64,000 nt of DNA, from positions 9,039-73,038 of the forward strand of contig JAPPMB010000047.1 in the NCBI GenBank assembly GCA_028819255.1, written 5' to 3'. Position numbers and translations under genes: made by a program. Shown here piece after piece: positions 1-8,660 of the stretch (the first letter of the stretch is position 1; every line of letters starts with the position of its first letter). This DNA comes from Bryobacterales bacterium. Lineage in GTDB: Bacteria; Acidobacteriota; Terriglobia; Bryobacterales; UBA6623. Below the pieces are notes generated by a model. The model worked only from the letters and a program-made list of their open reading frames with translations, had not been told where the DNA came from and did no database searches.

Positions 1-120
1 TGGTGTCTTCATGGGGGGGGCCCCGCCCCCCCCCCACCCCTCCCCGGGGCCCGCCCGCCCGGGTGTGGGGGGGGGGGGGGCGCGCCCGTCGCCCCGCCCC
101 ACCACCTAGATCCTCCCTCG
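1..120. repeat. G/C homopolymer low-complexity stretch at the window edge
   Basis: Runs of up to a dozen or more consecutive G or C make up almost all of this stretch. No coding signal is seen. Such composition at the very start of a sequence is typical of contig-end assembly or sequencing artefact, although a genuine GC-rich repeat cannot be excluded. Confidence 0.6.
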
Positions 121-987
121 TTGTTCGTCACCTCCTGGACCGGGGCCGGGACGGCCCCCGCCAGCAGAATGGTGAGCACTCATAGAAGAGCGAAGGGTGT
201 GCCATGGACGGGATTCTAGCGCGCACCGTCTTGGCTGCGGCCGTCCCCGGCCGTTTCTCTCTCAGAGCGCTGCGCGCGCGCTGTGGTCCCCGCTCGCTTC
301 CCTGTCGCTCCCCGTCCGGAACCCTCTCATGTTGGTAGAGGGCCGGGCCAGCAGACGTTGTGTAGACAGTAGCAACCCATACACGCGATTCCTGACAGGC
401 TCTGCAGTTTTTCGCAACGGGGGCCTCCGGAAAAATCCGCCCTCCCCATATCGCATCCGTTGCACCTGTCGGTGCCGGAGCCTGTGGCCGCACTGCGCCA
501 GCTCGGCAGAGGAATTGCCGGGGCCGTGCGAAGCAGTCCGGGAACGGCTGCGCCATCTGGCAGGTGTCTATGCCATTCCGAGGGGGCTCCTGTTGCTCAC
601 CTATCAAGCGTGAGATTCGCACCCCCAGCGCCCTCTCGAAGACACCAATGTGTGGACTCGCCAACCTCAATTCGCGAATCCGCTGAGTCAAGCGCGTCGA
701 GTCGCTAGGGCCTACAGTGTGTGCGGAAGGTGCCATTGGTACAATCCTTTCGTCCTGCAACGTGCTCCTGACCTGAGATTTCCTCGGGTCACACAGAAGC
801 TGTGGCACCGGCGGGACGAGCCGCGTTCCGGTGTCTGGCAGACTGAGGGGGACGTGGTCCCGTCCGTTGCGGACAGTGAATCGGATCAACGGCTGGCCGT
901 CGCGGCGGCTTTCACCGGCAGTGGCGGCGAGTCCGGGGGGATCGCTCCCTCAGGTGCCTTCCCGCCGCGAGAATCAGGGAGATGAGC
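121..987. other. No recognisable gene
   Basis: About 870 bases upstream of the DUF1501 gene. Open frames exist on both strands but read as arginine- and proline-rich shadow frames without recognisable motifs. Genes for DUF1501 proteins are often preceded by a DUF1549/DUF1553 (PSCyt1/PSD1) gene in the same direction. None is seen here, so the partner is either absent or lies beyond the window edge. Confidence 0.5.
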
Positions 988-2403
988 ATGGAACGGATGA
1001 CCAGCCCCTTGCTGAGACGGAGGGCGTTCCTCGGCCAGGCCTCGATGGGGCTCGGGGGCCTGGGCCTGGGACAGCTGCTGCGTCCGGACCTTTTCGCCGC
1101 CGAACCGGGCGCGGCGGGCTTTCCCAACCGTCGCACGAAGATCAAGCGGGTGATCTTCCTCTGCATGGCGGGCGGGCCGGCCCATCTCGAGCTCTTCGAC
1201 TACAAGCCGGAACTTGCCAGGCGGGATGGCGAGCCGATGCCGGACTCGTTCACCAAGAACCAGCAGATCGCCCAGCTGCAGGGCCAGGAACTGCGGATAC
1301 TCGGCCCCCAGCACCCGTTCAAGCACTACGGCGAATCCGGCCAGCACATGGTCGAACTGCTGCCGCACATCGGCGGGATCGCCGACGACATCTGCATTGT
1401 GCGGTCGATGACAACGGAGCAGATCAACCACGACACCGCACACACCTTCATGAACACGGGATTCCGGATTCCCGGACGGCCGTCGATGGGCTCGTGGATC
1501 ACATACGGCCTCGGCAGCGAGTCCGAAGACCTGCCGGGCTTCGTGGTGCTGACATCGGTCGGCGGAGCCCAGGACCAGCCGATCGCTTCTCGGCAGTGGG
1601 CAGCCGGCTTCCTGCCGAGCAGGTACCAGGGCGTCAAGCTCAACTCCTCGGGGGACCCCGTCAACTACGTGCGCAATCCCGCCGGCGTCGACCGAAAGAA
1701 CCAGGGTGATCTGGTCTCCACGATCAGCAAGCTGAACGCGCTCCAGCGCTCCATGGTCGACGATCCGGAAATCGAGACCCGAATCGCGCAGTACGAATTG
1801 GCGTTCAGGATGCAGATGAGCGTTCCGGAACTGGTCGACTTTTCCACCGAACCCCAGAGCGTCAGGGAGATGTACGGTACGGAGGGGGGCGACGGCAGCT
1901 ACGCGTCGAACTGCCTCCTCGCGCGCAAGCTGGCGGAGCGCGGCGTCCGGTTCATCCATCTCTACCATCGCGGCTGGGATCACCACGGGAGCATCAAGTC
2001 GGGCATCGAGACGAGTTGCCGGTACGTTGACCAAGCGACGGCCGCACTCGTCAAGGACCTGAAGCAGCGCGGGCTCTTCGAAGACACGCTGGTCGTGTTC
2101 TGCGGCGAGTTTGGGCGGACACCGATGTCGCAGGGTGACCGATCGACGGCAGGACGGGACCACCACATCAAGGGGTTCTCGATGTGGATGGCGGGTGGTC
2201 CGATCAAGGGCGGCGTCAGCTACGGCAACACGGACGAGCTGGGCTACAACGCGGTCGAGGACGTGGTCCACGTGCACGACCTTCACGCGACTATGCTCGA
2301 TCTGCTGGGAATCGACCACACGAGGCTCACATACCGGTTCCAGGGACGGAATTTCCGCCTGACGGATGTGGGCGGAAAGGTCTTGCGTCCGATTCTGGCC
2401 TGA
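988..2403 (+). CDS. DUF1501 domain protein, Tat-exported
   Basis: A 471-residue member of the DUF1501 family, a sulfatase/alkaline-phosphatase-fold family common in Planctomycetota, Acidobacteriota and Verrucomicrobiota. Its biochemical role is not established. The N-terminus carries a twin-arginine signal (RRRAFLG near residues 10-16) and a hydrophobic Gly/Leu-rich stretch, so export of the folded protein is expected. The family-type segments MAGGPAHLELFDYKP, GWDHHG, FCGEFGRTP and DHHIKGFSMWMAGGPIKGG are all visible. Three ATGs lie close together (982, 988, 997). AGGGAG at 976-981 is best spaced for 988, so that start was chosen. The usual DUF1549/DUF1553 partner is not upstream. The next gene is convergent. 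Confidence 0.9.
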   Translation: MERMTSPLLRRRAFLGQASMGLGGLGLGQLLRPDLFAAEPGAAGFPNRRTKIKRVIFLCMAGGPAHLELFDYKPELARRDGEPMPDSFTKNQQIAQLQGQELRILGPQHPFKHYGESGQHMVELLPHIGGIADDICIVRSMTTEQINHDTAHTFMNTGFRIPGRPSMGSWITYGLGSESEDLPGFVVLTSVGGAQDQPIASRQWAAGFLPSRYQGVKLNSSGDPVNYVRNPAGVDRKNQGDLVSTISKLNALQRSMVDDPEIETRIAQYELAFRMQMSVPELVDFSTEPQSVREMYGTEGGDGSYASNCLLARKLAERGVRFIHLYHRGWDHHGSIKSGIETSCRYVDQATAALVKDLKQRGLFEDTLVVFCGEFGRTPMSQGDRSTAGRDHHIKGFSMWMAGGPIKGGVSYGNTDELGYNAVEDVVHVHDLHATMLDLLGIDHTRLTYRFQGRNFRLTDVGGKVLRPILA

Positions 2404-2717
2404 GACAAGACGCGGAGAGGCCGAGGCGCATCCCCACCTCCCAGGCCGGCCTCCGGACTGGGGCGGCGATGTCCACAGGCGCTACCGGATTGTTCGACCT
2501 GGGACTGGCCGCTGCGCTCGTCAGAGGCATTGGCCCGCCAGGGGCCGAAATCAGGCAGACGGGACGGCGGGCTCCTGTGCCGCAATTGCCTCCGGCAGCC
2601 CGGCTTCGGGCCGCCACCGCAGCGTCGGAGCCGACTTTCTGCTCCGTCTGCGGACCTGCCCGGGCGTGATCAGGCACGGAGGGCCCAAGGGTCGGGCCGG
2701 GCAGGCCCGAAGGCGCG
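2404..2717. other. Convergent intergenic region, no gene seen
   Basis: Lies between the ends of the DUF1501 gene (+) and the rhomboid gene (-). No frame here gives a recognisable protein. The only structure noticed is the hairpin at 2712-2731, next to the rhomboid stop codon. Confidence 0.5.
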
Positions 2718-2731
2718 CTATCCGGCGCGCC
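2712..2731 (-). terminator. GC-rich hairpin at the rhomboid stop codon
   Basis: A perfect 7-bp inverted repeat (GGCGCGC / GCGCGCC) with a 6-base loop spans the rhomboid stop codon. There is no U-tract, so it may be a Rho-assisted or mRNA-stabilising 3' structure rather than a classic intrinsic terminator. Confidence 0.3.
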
Positions 2732-3413
2732 AAGTCCGATGCCACTGCCTTCTCCGGGGCCTCGTCAGAATCAGTCCCGCGCCTGCGACGAATCCTCCGA
2801 TGTGGGCCCACCAGGCCACTCCGCCCGCCGCGGCGCCATCCGTCCCGCTGAGGACCTGGATGACCAACCAGTAGGTGAGCATGAGGAAGGCCGGCAGCCG
2901 GATCTTGGTCCAGATGATCACGAGCGGGAGGAGCACCGTGACGCGCGCCCGTGGGAACCGGATCAGATAGGCGCCCATGACTCCCGCGATGGCTCCGCTG
3001 GCACCCACAATGGGCACGCCCGAGCCGGGGTCCGCCAGGAGCTGGGCCACCGCGGCGATGACGCCGCAGCCCACGAAGAAGAGCAGGAACGAGAAGTGGC
3101 CCAACTCGTCCTCGACGTTGTCGCCGAAGATCCGCAGGAACCACATGTTCCCAATCAGGTGCATCCATCCGCCGTGCAGAAACATCGACGTGAAGACCGG
3201 AATCAGCCCGGCCGCGAGAGGCTCGCTCCCCGTGATCGCGCCGGCGACCCGGGACGGCACCACGGCGTAGGACGCGATGAACGCCTCCTGTGCGCCCGAC
3301 GTCACGAATCCGAGAGAGAACTGGTAGAGGAAGATGCCGACGTTGACCACAATCAGCACCCACGTGAAGAAAGGCTTCGTAAGGCTGGGAGCGTCGTCCC
3401 AAAGCGGGATCAT
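2718..3413 (-). CDS. Rhomboid-family intramembrane serine protease
   Basis: A 231-residue protein with about six to seven membrane segments. It shows the rhomboid signature: HGGWMHLIGN (residues 80-89), where the second His and the Asn are the conserved H-x3-N; GASG with the nucleophile Ser139; and the catalytic His204 in AHIGGF. Rhomboids cleave membrane-anchored substrates within the bilayer; the substrate here is unknown. An upstream extension of the frame is open but arginine-rich and non-homologous, so the ATG at 3413 is taken as the start. It lies 8 bases after the PfkB kinase stop and is the last gene of a three-gene operon (fucosidase, kinase, rhomboid). Confidence 0.9.
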   Translation of the reverse strand: MIPLWDDAPSLTKPFFTWVLIVVNVGIFLYQFSLGFVTSGAQEAFIASYAVVPSRVAGAITGSEPLAAGLIPVFTSMFLHGGWMHLIGNMWFLRIFGDNVEDELGHFSFLLFFVGCGVIAAVAQLLADPGSGVPIVGASGAIAGVMGAYLIRFPRARVTVLLPLVIIWTKIRLPAFLMLTYWLVIQVLSGTDGAAAGGVAWWAHIGGFVAGAGLILTRPRRRQWHRTWRAG

Positions 3414-3421
3414 CGGCGCAC

Positions 3422-4381
3422 CTACGGGCCGCTGCTCCCGGTTCGAACGACGAACTCGGGCTTGGACCGGCGCTCCCCGTCCCGGATCAGCCGCCGTGCT
3501 GCGCGGATCCCGCGGATCCCTCCTTGCGCGCCGAGCGACTTGCAGTTCAGCGCGGCCATCGCGTTGGAGAAATCCAGTGCGTCCTCGATCGAGTATTCGT
3601 TCACGATCGCGTAGCAGAACGCGCCATGGAACACGTCGCCCGCGCCGGTGGTGTCCTGGCAGTTCACCACGAAGGCCGGCGAGTAGTGGAAGCGCCCCTC
3701 GTGCAGGGCCAGGGCGCCGTACGGACCGAGCGTCATCGCAGCAACCCTCATCCCGTACTCCCTCTGGATCAGCTCCAGCGCCAGGAAGGGGTCGCGTTGA
3801 CTCGTCCATTGCACGGGAAAGTTCGTGCTCGCAATCAGGTAGTCCACAAACGGGAGGACTCGGTCAAAGCCCCTGTAGATGGTGTCGACGTCCACGGTCA
3901 CGGGAATTCCGTGCTCGTGGGCAATGCGTGCCGCGTGCTCGACCGCCGCGGTGTCGTGACCGTCGATGTGCAGGACCCGGGCACCAAGGATCTGCTCCGG
4001 GGCGATCTGGTCGGGCACGATCTGCAGGCAGTCCGGCCTCTTCCAAAGGATCGTGCGTTCGCCCGTGGTCTGGTCGATGATGATGTAGGCGGACTGGTTC
4101 GGGCAGTCGCTCCTGAGCTGCACGTGAGTGATGTCGATGCCCGCCGCCTTCAGGCTCCGCATCAGAATCCGCCCGCCCTCGTCATCTCCCACGCTGCCTA
4201 TGTACTTCGTGCGCAGGCCGAGCTTGGCACACGCCACCATCGCGCTGGCGACCTGACCGCCCGGCGAGCGGATCTCGCGAACGAAGGGGGCCTTGCCGCC
4301 GTAGGCCGGGAACTGCGGGACGAGCAGCAGGATGTCTGTGGCGTTGAGTCCAACGCCCACGACGTCGAAGGTCTTTCCCAT
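3422..4381 (-). CDS. PfkB-family sugar kinase
   Basis: A 319-residue ribokinase/PfkB-superfamily kinase that phosphorylates a sugar or nucleoside with ATP. The N-terminal GG substrate motif (SPGGQVASAM, about residues 39-48) and the C-terminal anion-hole/catalytic motif DTTGAGD (243-249) are intact. The substrate cannot be read from sequence. Its position directly downstream of a GH29 alpha-L-fucosidase hints at a deoxyhexose or another hexose released from glycans, but this is inference. The ATG at 4381 was chosen because it follows GGTAGGACAG and sits 11 bases after the fucosidase stop. The open frame extends further upstream into the fucosidase gene without homology. Confidence 0.88.
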   Translation of the reverse strand: MGKTFDVVGVGLNATDILLLVPQFPAYGGKAPFVREIRSPGGQVASAMVACAKLGLRTKYIGSVGDDEGGRILMRSLKAAGIDITHVQLRSDCPNQSAYIIIDQTTGERTILWKRPDCLQIVPDQIAPEQILGARVLHIDGHDTAAVEHAARIAHEHGIPVTVDVDTIYRGFDRVLPFVDYLIASTNFPVQWTSQRDPFLALELIQREYGMRVAAMTLGPYGALALHEGRFHYSPAFVVNCQDTTGAGDVFHGAFCYAIVNEYSIEDALDFSNAMAALNCKSLGAQGGIRGIRAARRLIRDGERRSKPEFVVRTGSSGP

Positions 4382-4392
4382 GATCGGCTGTC

Positions 4393-5934
4393 CTACCTCG
4401 ACGCGGCGGCGCCGGACTCCACCTTGAACGTGTACGCGTGTCGGCACGGGAGCTCTTCGGGAGTCCAGTGCGGTACGGAGATCCGCAAGCCTCCGGACTC
4501 CTGGGTCCAGTCGAGCTCCTGGGCCAGGCCGAGCATGGTCACGGAGGATCCCGGACTGGCGCGAACGCCTTCAAGCCTGAACGTCCCCTTGGGCAGTCCG
4601 GGCACGATCGCGTAGAGGTCCCCGTCCCTGCAGGTGAAGAATGCCATCTTGCGCGCCTTGTCCCCGTCCGGCGCCAGCCCGGCGAGCTTCAGAATGTCGT
4701 ACTGCTGCCGATACTGCCTGTATTCCTGCACGGGCCGTTCCCCGTCGGTCCATTGCGCCGGCACCCTGCAGGGGCGCGTTCCATAGATGGCGTCTCCGTT
4801 CACCGCCAGCCAGTCGCCCAGCTCCGCCAGGCGAGCCTGCTGCAGTGCGGGAATCCGGCCGTCGGAGGTCGGCCCCACGTCGAGCAGCAGGTTGCCGCCC
4901 CGGCTCACCAAGTCGGCGAGCACCCAGACGAGCTCCTTGCCCGTCATGTAGTTCTCAAGGGGCTCGTTCCGGTTGTAGCCGAACGAATGTCCGATTCCTC
5001 GGTTCTCCTCCCAGGGATGCGAGTCGTCGGCCATGCCGGCCCCGTACTCCGTCGTGTAGTATCCGCCATGCTCGTGCCGGATTCCCTTGCCCCAGCGGTC
5101 GTTGACCACGACCTCTTCGCGGCTCGGCGATTCGTTGAACAGCCACGCTAGCAGCTTGGTGCTGCCCCATGCCTCGTGCTCCAGGTCCCACTCGCCGTCG
5201 CTGAAGATGATTGCCGGCTCGTAGCGCGAGACGACATCCTTGAACTGGGGAGTCATGTGACTGCGGATGTAGCGCAGTCTGTCCTCGAGCCAAAGCGGAT
5301 TGAACCACTCATAGAGCGAATAGTAGAAGCCCATCCTGAGCCCCGCAGCCCGCACCGCTTCGCCGAGGTCGCCCAGCAGGTCCCGCATCGGCCCCACCTC
5401 GGCGCTGTTCCACGGCCTCCCCCACGTCCGGCTCGCGTCGCCGCTGGGCCAGAGCGCGAAGCCGTCGTGGTGCTTCGAAGTCAGCACGACATAGCGGGCG
5501 CCGGCCCGGCGGAAGATCTCCGCCCACTGCGCGGGCTCGAACATCTCCGCCTTGAACAGCGGCGCGAAGTCCGCGTAGTCGAAGTCGTCGCCGTAGACTC
5601 TCCTGTGAAACGCCCGCGTCGCATCCGCGTTGCGGCGCTGCCGCTCGTTCCGGCCCTCTTGAGGTGACCTCAGGGAATGCCAGTACCATTCCGAGTACGA
5701 GTCCGGGTAGGCGAACGCCGGCACGGAATACACGCCCCAGTGAATGAAGATTCCGAGCTTGGCGTCGAGAAACCACTCCGGCGTCGGACGGGAATCCAGC
5801 GAAGCCCAGTTCGCGGAATACTCGGCTCCGGAGAGCGCGGCCTGCCCGAGCAACAGGGTCAGCGCGGGCGCCAATGCCCGCCATGCGGGGACGGGATTCA
5901 CGGCACGGAACGATGGCGGGGGAAGAGTCCTCAC
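4393..5934 (-). CDS. Secreted alpha-L-fucosidase, GH29 family
   Basis: A 513-residue glycoside hydrolase family 29 enzyme that removes alpha-L-fucose from glycans by a retaining mechanism. A hydrophobic signal segment (about residues 18-37) is followed by family blocks: WFLDAKLGIFIHWG (54-67), LTSKHHDGFALW (151-162), GFYYSLYEW (202-210) and IIFSDGEWD, where Asp246 is the expected nucleophile. The downstream GGNLLLDVGPTSDG block is also typical. Translation appears to start at GTG (5934); another GTG lies 11 codons in, giving a shorter signal peptide. It is the first gene of the operon with the PfkB kinase and rhomboid, and diverges from the M20 peptidase gene with 65 bases between them. Confidence 0.9.
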   Translation of the reverse strand: MRTLPPPSFRAVNPVPAWRALAPALTLLLGQAALSGAEYSANWASLDSRPTPEWFLDAKLGIFIHWGVYSVPAFAYPDSYSEWYWHSLRSPQEGRNERQRRNADATRAFHRRVYGDDFDYADFAPLFKAEMFEPAQWAEIFRRAGARYVVLTSKHHDGFALWPSGDASRTWGRPWNSAEVGPMRDLLGDLGEAVRAAGLRMGFYYSLYEWFNPLWLEDRLRYIRSHMTPQFKDVVSRYEPAIIFSDGEWDLEHEAWGSTKLLAWLFNESPSREEVVVNDRWGKGIRHEHGGYYTTEYGAGMADDSHPWEENRGIGHSFGYNRNEPLENYMTGKELVWVLADLVSRGGNLLLDVGPTSDGRIPALQQARLAELGDWLAVNGDAIYGTRPCRVPAQWTDGERPVQEYRQYRQQYDILKLAGLAPDGDKARKMAFFTCRDGDLYAIVPGLPKGTFRLEGVRASPGSSVTMLGLAQELDWTQESGGLRISVPHWTPEELPCRHAYTFKVESGAAASR

Positions 5935-5999
5935 TTCATGAAAGTTAGCACGGCCGAGGGGATCAACGTCCTAGGCCTGTCGGTTGCTAAACTCCGACT

Positions 6000-7250
6000 G
6001 TGCTGGCGAGATACCGACCTGCCGCCCGCGCCGCGGCGGCCAAGGCCGACGGCTGGCCGGCGCGACTCGCGTCGGTTGCTGCGCTGGACAGCGTTCGCCG
6101 AGCCTGCACGCAGGCCGCCCGGGATCAAGCCTGGCTGAATCGGCAGCACCTTGAGCTCTGCCGGATCCCCGCCCCGACCTTCCAGGAAGGCGAACGCGCC
6201 CGGCACCTGCGCCGGGTGTTCGCAGGCCTCGGCCACACGCCAAGGATCGATCCGGCGGGGAACGTGGTCGTGCCTCTGGCTCACGCCCCGAGGCGTCCGT
6301 ACATCGCAGTCACCGCCCACATGGACACCATCCTGGCCCCGTCCCGGCCCGACGATATTCGGGTCGACGTGGACGGGACCATGCGCGGTCCCGGCGTCAC
6401 CGACAACGGGACGGGGCTGGCCGCCCTGGTGGCGCTGGCCAAGCTACTTGCCGAACCGCTGGTGGACAACCCGACCCGCAACACTCTTCTCGTCGCGAAT
6501 GTCGCGGAGGAGGGCGAAGGCAACCTGCACGGAATCCGGTATGTCGCCAACGAGTCGCCGTACGCCAAGAGCATCGACAGATACTTGGTCGTCGACGGCC
6601 CATCGGTCAGCCACATCACGACGGCGGCGCTGGGCAGCAAGCGGTACGAGCTCGTGATTGAAGGGCCCGGCGGGCACAGCTGGAACGACTTTGGCCGGGC
6701 CAACCCGATTCACGCCCTCTCGCGCGCGGTCGACCTGATGACCCGTGCGAAGCTCCCTGTCCGGCCGAGGACGACCCTGAGCGTCGGTGTGGTCCAGGGA
6801 GGCACCAGCGTAAACTCCATACCGACCTCGGCTCGCGCCAAGATCGACGTTCGGTCGGTCGACGAGGAGGAGATACGCCGCACGGCGAGGTTTGTCGAGG
6901 AGGCGGCGCGGACGGCGATTCTCGCGGAGAACAGGACCGCAACGCACCGGCTAACGCGTTTTCGGCTTCGCGAGATCGGCAGCCGTCCTGCCGCAAGGGC
7001 GCTCCCGCTGAATCCGGTCGCGGACTGCTTCGAGGCAGTCGATTCGCACTTGCGAATCCCGTCCACCTTCGACTGTGCGTCGACAGACGCCAACGTGCCC
7101 CTGGCTCGAGGAGTGCCCACCGTTGCAGTGGGATCAGGGGGCCGCGGAGGAAACGCCCACGCACCAGGCGAGTGGTACGACCCTCAGGGCCGGGACCTGG
7201 GACTGCGGCGCCTTGTCCTCGCTCTGGCCTGCCTCCAGCAGGAACGATAA
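6000..7250 (+). CDS. M20-family metallopeptidase
   Basis: A 416-residue M20/PepT/ArgE-type zinc amidohydrolase. Metal-binding motifs are visible: AHMDT (His107 and Asp109), GVTDNGTG with bridging Asp135, and the base/metal Glu pair in VAEEGEGN (170-171). The dimerisation-domain segment GPGGHSWNDFG follows. The family releases terminal amino acids from peptides or cleaves acyl-amino acids; the substrate is unknown. No signal peptide is evident, so it is probably cytoplasmic. The start codon is GTG at 6000. It stands alone, divergent from the fucosidase operon. Confidence 0.85.
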   Translation: MLARYRPAARAAAAKADGWPARLASVAALDSVRRACTQAARDQAWLNRQHLELCRIPAPTFQEGERARHLRRVFAGLGHTPRIDPAGNVVVPLAHAPRRPYIAVTAHMDTILAPSRPDDIRVDVDGTMRGPGVTDNGTGLAALVALAKLLAEPLVDNPTRNTLLVANVAEEGEGNLHGIRYVANESPYAKSIDRYLVVDGPSVSHITTAALGSKRYELVIEGPGGHSWNDFGRANPIHALSRAVDLMTRAKLPVRPRTTLSVGVVQGGTSVNSIPTSARAKIDVRSVDEEEIRRTARFVEEAARTAILAENRTATHRLTRFRLREIGSRPAARALPLNPVADCFEAVDSHLRIPSTFDCASTDANVPLARGVPTVAVGSGGRGGNAHAPGEWYDPQGRDLGLRRLVLALACLQQER

Positions 7251-7334
7251 TCCTCTGGCCGCAGACCGCGGTCCGCGAGTCAAGAGACGCCCCGGGGAAC
7301 GACCTCCGCAAGCCGGGCCCGACGCTGATGTAGT

Positions 7335-8303
7335 ATGGGGCCCGTGAGTCGCACTCGAGCCGCCTTCGGGATGCTTCCATGGGCATTGGCGGTCGGTCTG
7401 GCCTTGGCAGCTCCCGCCTTGGCGGACGATCACCGCGTCGTTGTCGGCGAGTCAGTCGCAGTCGGCGCGGACGAGGTGCTCGACAGCGTGATCTGCCTGT
7501 TCTGTTCCGTCCATGTCGAAGGCGTGGTGAGGGAGAGGGCGTTCGTCGTTCTGGGGGAGCTGGAGAATCACGGCACGATCGAAGGCGACGCGACGGTCGT
7601 TCTCGGCACCATGCGCCTCCACGGAAGTGTCGGCGGAGACGCCGTCGCACTCATGGGCAACATCGAAAGCGGCCCCGGGGATGTGGCGATCGGCGGCGAT
7701 GCGGTAGTGGTTCTCGGGAACCAGTCGGGACTCTCGCCAGGCAACGTCGGTGGAGGGATCAAACAGATCGGGGACAAAGGATTCGGTCAGGCAGTCATCG
7801 TGGGCCTGCTCGTCGGACTGTTTGTGGTGGCGCTGGCCGGACTGGTCGGGCTAATGGCACTCAACCTGGTCGCGTACGTGATGCTTGGCCCGAAGCGTGT
7901 CGAGACCATCGCATCCACTCTGAGCCAAAGCACCCTCACATGCTTCCTCGGAGGCATCTGCACCTGCTTCTCGCTGACAGTGGTCGGACTGGTCGTGGCA
8001 CTGATCCTCCCGGTCTCCCTGCCGATGATCCTCGTATTCTTCGTGGTCTCGGTTGCAGGCTACTGCGGATTGACCTACTGGATCGGCACCAACCTCTTCT
8101 CAAGCCGGGCCAAGCTGACGGCGACTGTCGCGGCATCGACACTGGTGATCATGCTGCAGATGATTCCAGTCATCGGATGGATGGTCGCGCTGGCGCTCTG
8201 GAACATCGCAATCGGCGCGGCGGTCCTCAGCGGATTCGGCACCTCGACCGACTGGCTCTCGGCACGGATGTCGTCGACCGCTCGGGGCCGTTCCGTGCCC
8301 TGA
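7335..8303 (+). CDS. Bactofilin-like beta-helix protein with membrane domain
   Basis: A 322-residue protein of unknown function. Residues 1-30 form a signal peptide (cleavage near ALADD). Residues about 45-140 are short Gly/Val repeats of the polymer-forming, bactofilin-like type (GTIEGDATVVLG, GSVGGDAVALMG, VAIGGDAVVVLG). Residues about 150-305 contain about five hydrophobic segments. Bactofilins are usually soluble cytoskeletal polymers. Here the repeat domain would lie outside the cytoplasmic membrane, followed by an integral membrane domain. The architecture resembles uncharacterised polymer-forming membrane proteins of several high-GC phyla. The start at 7335 lacks a strong ribosome binding site, so GTG 7344 is an alternative. 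Confidence 0.7.
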   Translation: MGPVSRTRAAFGMLPWALAVGLALAAPALADDHRVVVGESVAVGADEVLDSVICLFCSVHVEGVVRERAFVVLGELENHGTIEGDATVVLGTMRLHGSVGGDAVALMGNIESGPGDVAIGGDAVVVLGNQSGLSPGNVGGGIKQIGDKGFGQAVIVGLLVGLFVVALAGLVGLMALNLVAYVMLGPKRVETIASTLSQSTLTCFLGGICTCFSLTVVGLVVALILPVSLPMILVFFVVSVAGYCGLTYWIGTNLFSSRAKLTATVAASTLVIMLQMIPVIGWMVALALWNIAIGAAVLSGFGTSTDWLSARMSSTARGRSVP

Positions 8304-8660
8304 CGACTTCCTCGATGCACTACAGGGGCCGCCCATGTGCTTTCGTCGAACCTTGCCGCCGGGTCGGGACGCTCTCACCTGGTGGACTCAGGACTCCACA
8401 GCGGAATCGGGCCGCCTGTCGCTCCGCCACGAGACTTGTCGTCCTGACCGCTGCGAGGCGCGCGTCGCCGCCGGACCGCCTCAGAGGGTCTCGTCCGCGC
8501 GGGAGAGCTTACGCGGGTGCCAGACAGTTCAAATGCGAAGGGCTTGACACTCGCTCCCCGATCGCGGGTGCGGGGGAACCCGCCTCCGGTCTTCCCCGCC
8601 CCGCACGCAGGAGCCGGCAATGCGGACCTCCCGTTCTTGGTACCGTGGGACAGTAGGTAG
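8304..8660. other. Intergenic region, nothing recognised
   Basis: About 360 bases between two genes on the same strand. No motif-bearing frame, clear promoter or strong terminator was found. Confidence 0.45.

Noticed and set aside
128-889. 253-codon minus-strand frame at the left edge
   Set aside because: Composition is Arg/Pro/Ser-rich with no recognisable domain, and it runs towards the low-complexity edge; treated as a shadow frame.
886-2319. Long open frame antisense to the DUF1501 gene
   Set aside because: It mirrors codon bias of the real gene at high G+C, has no motifs, and the plus-strand protein is clearly homologous to a known family.
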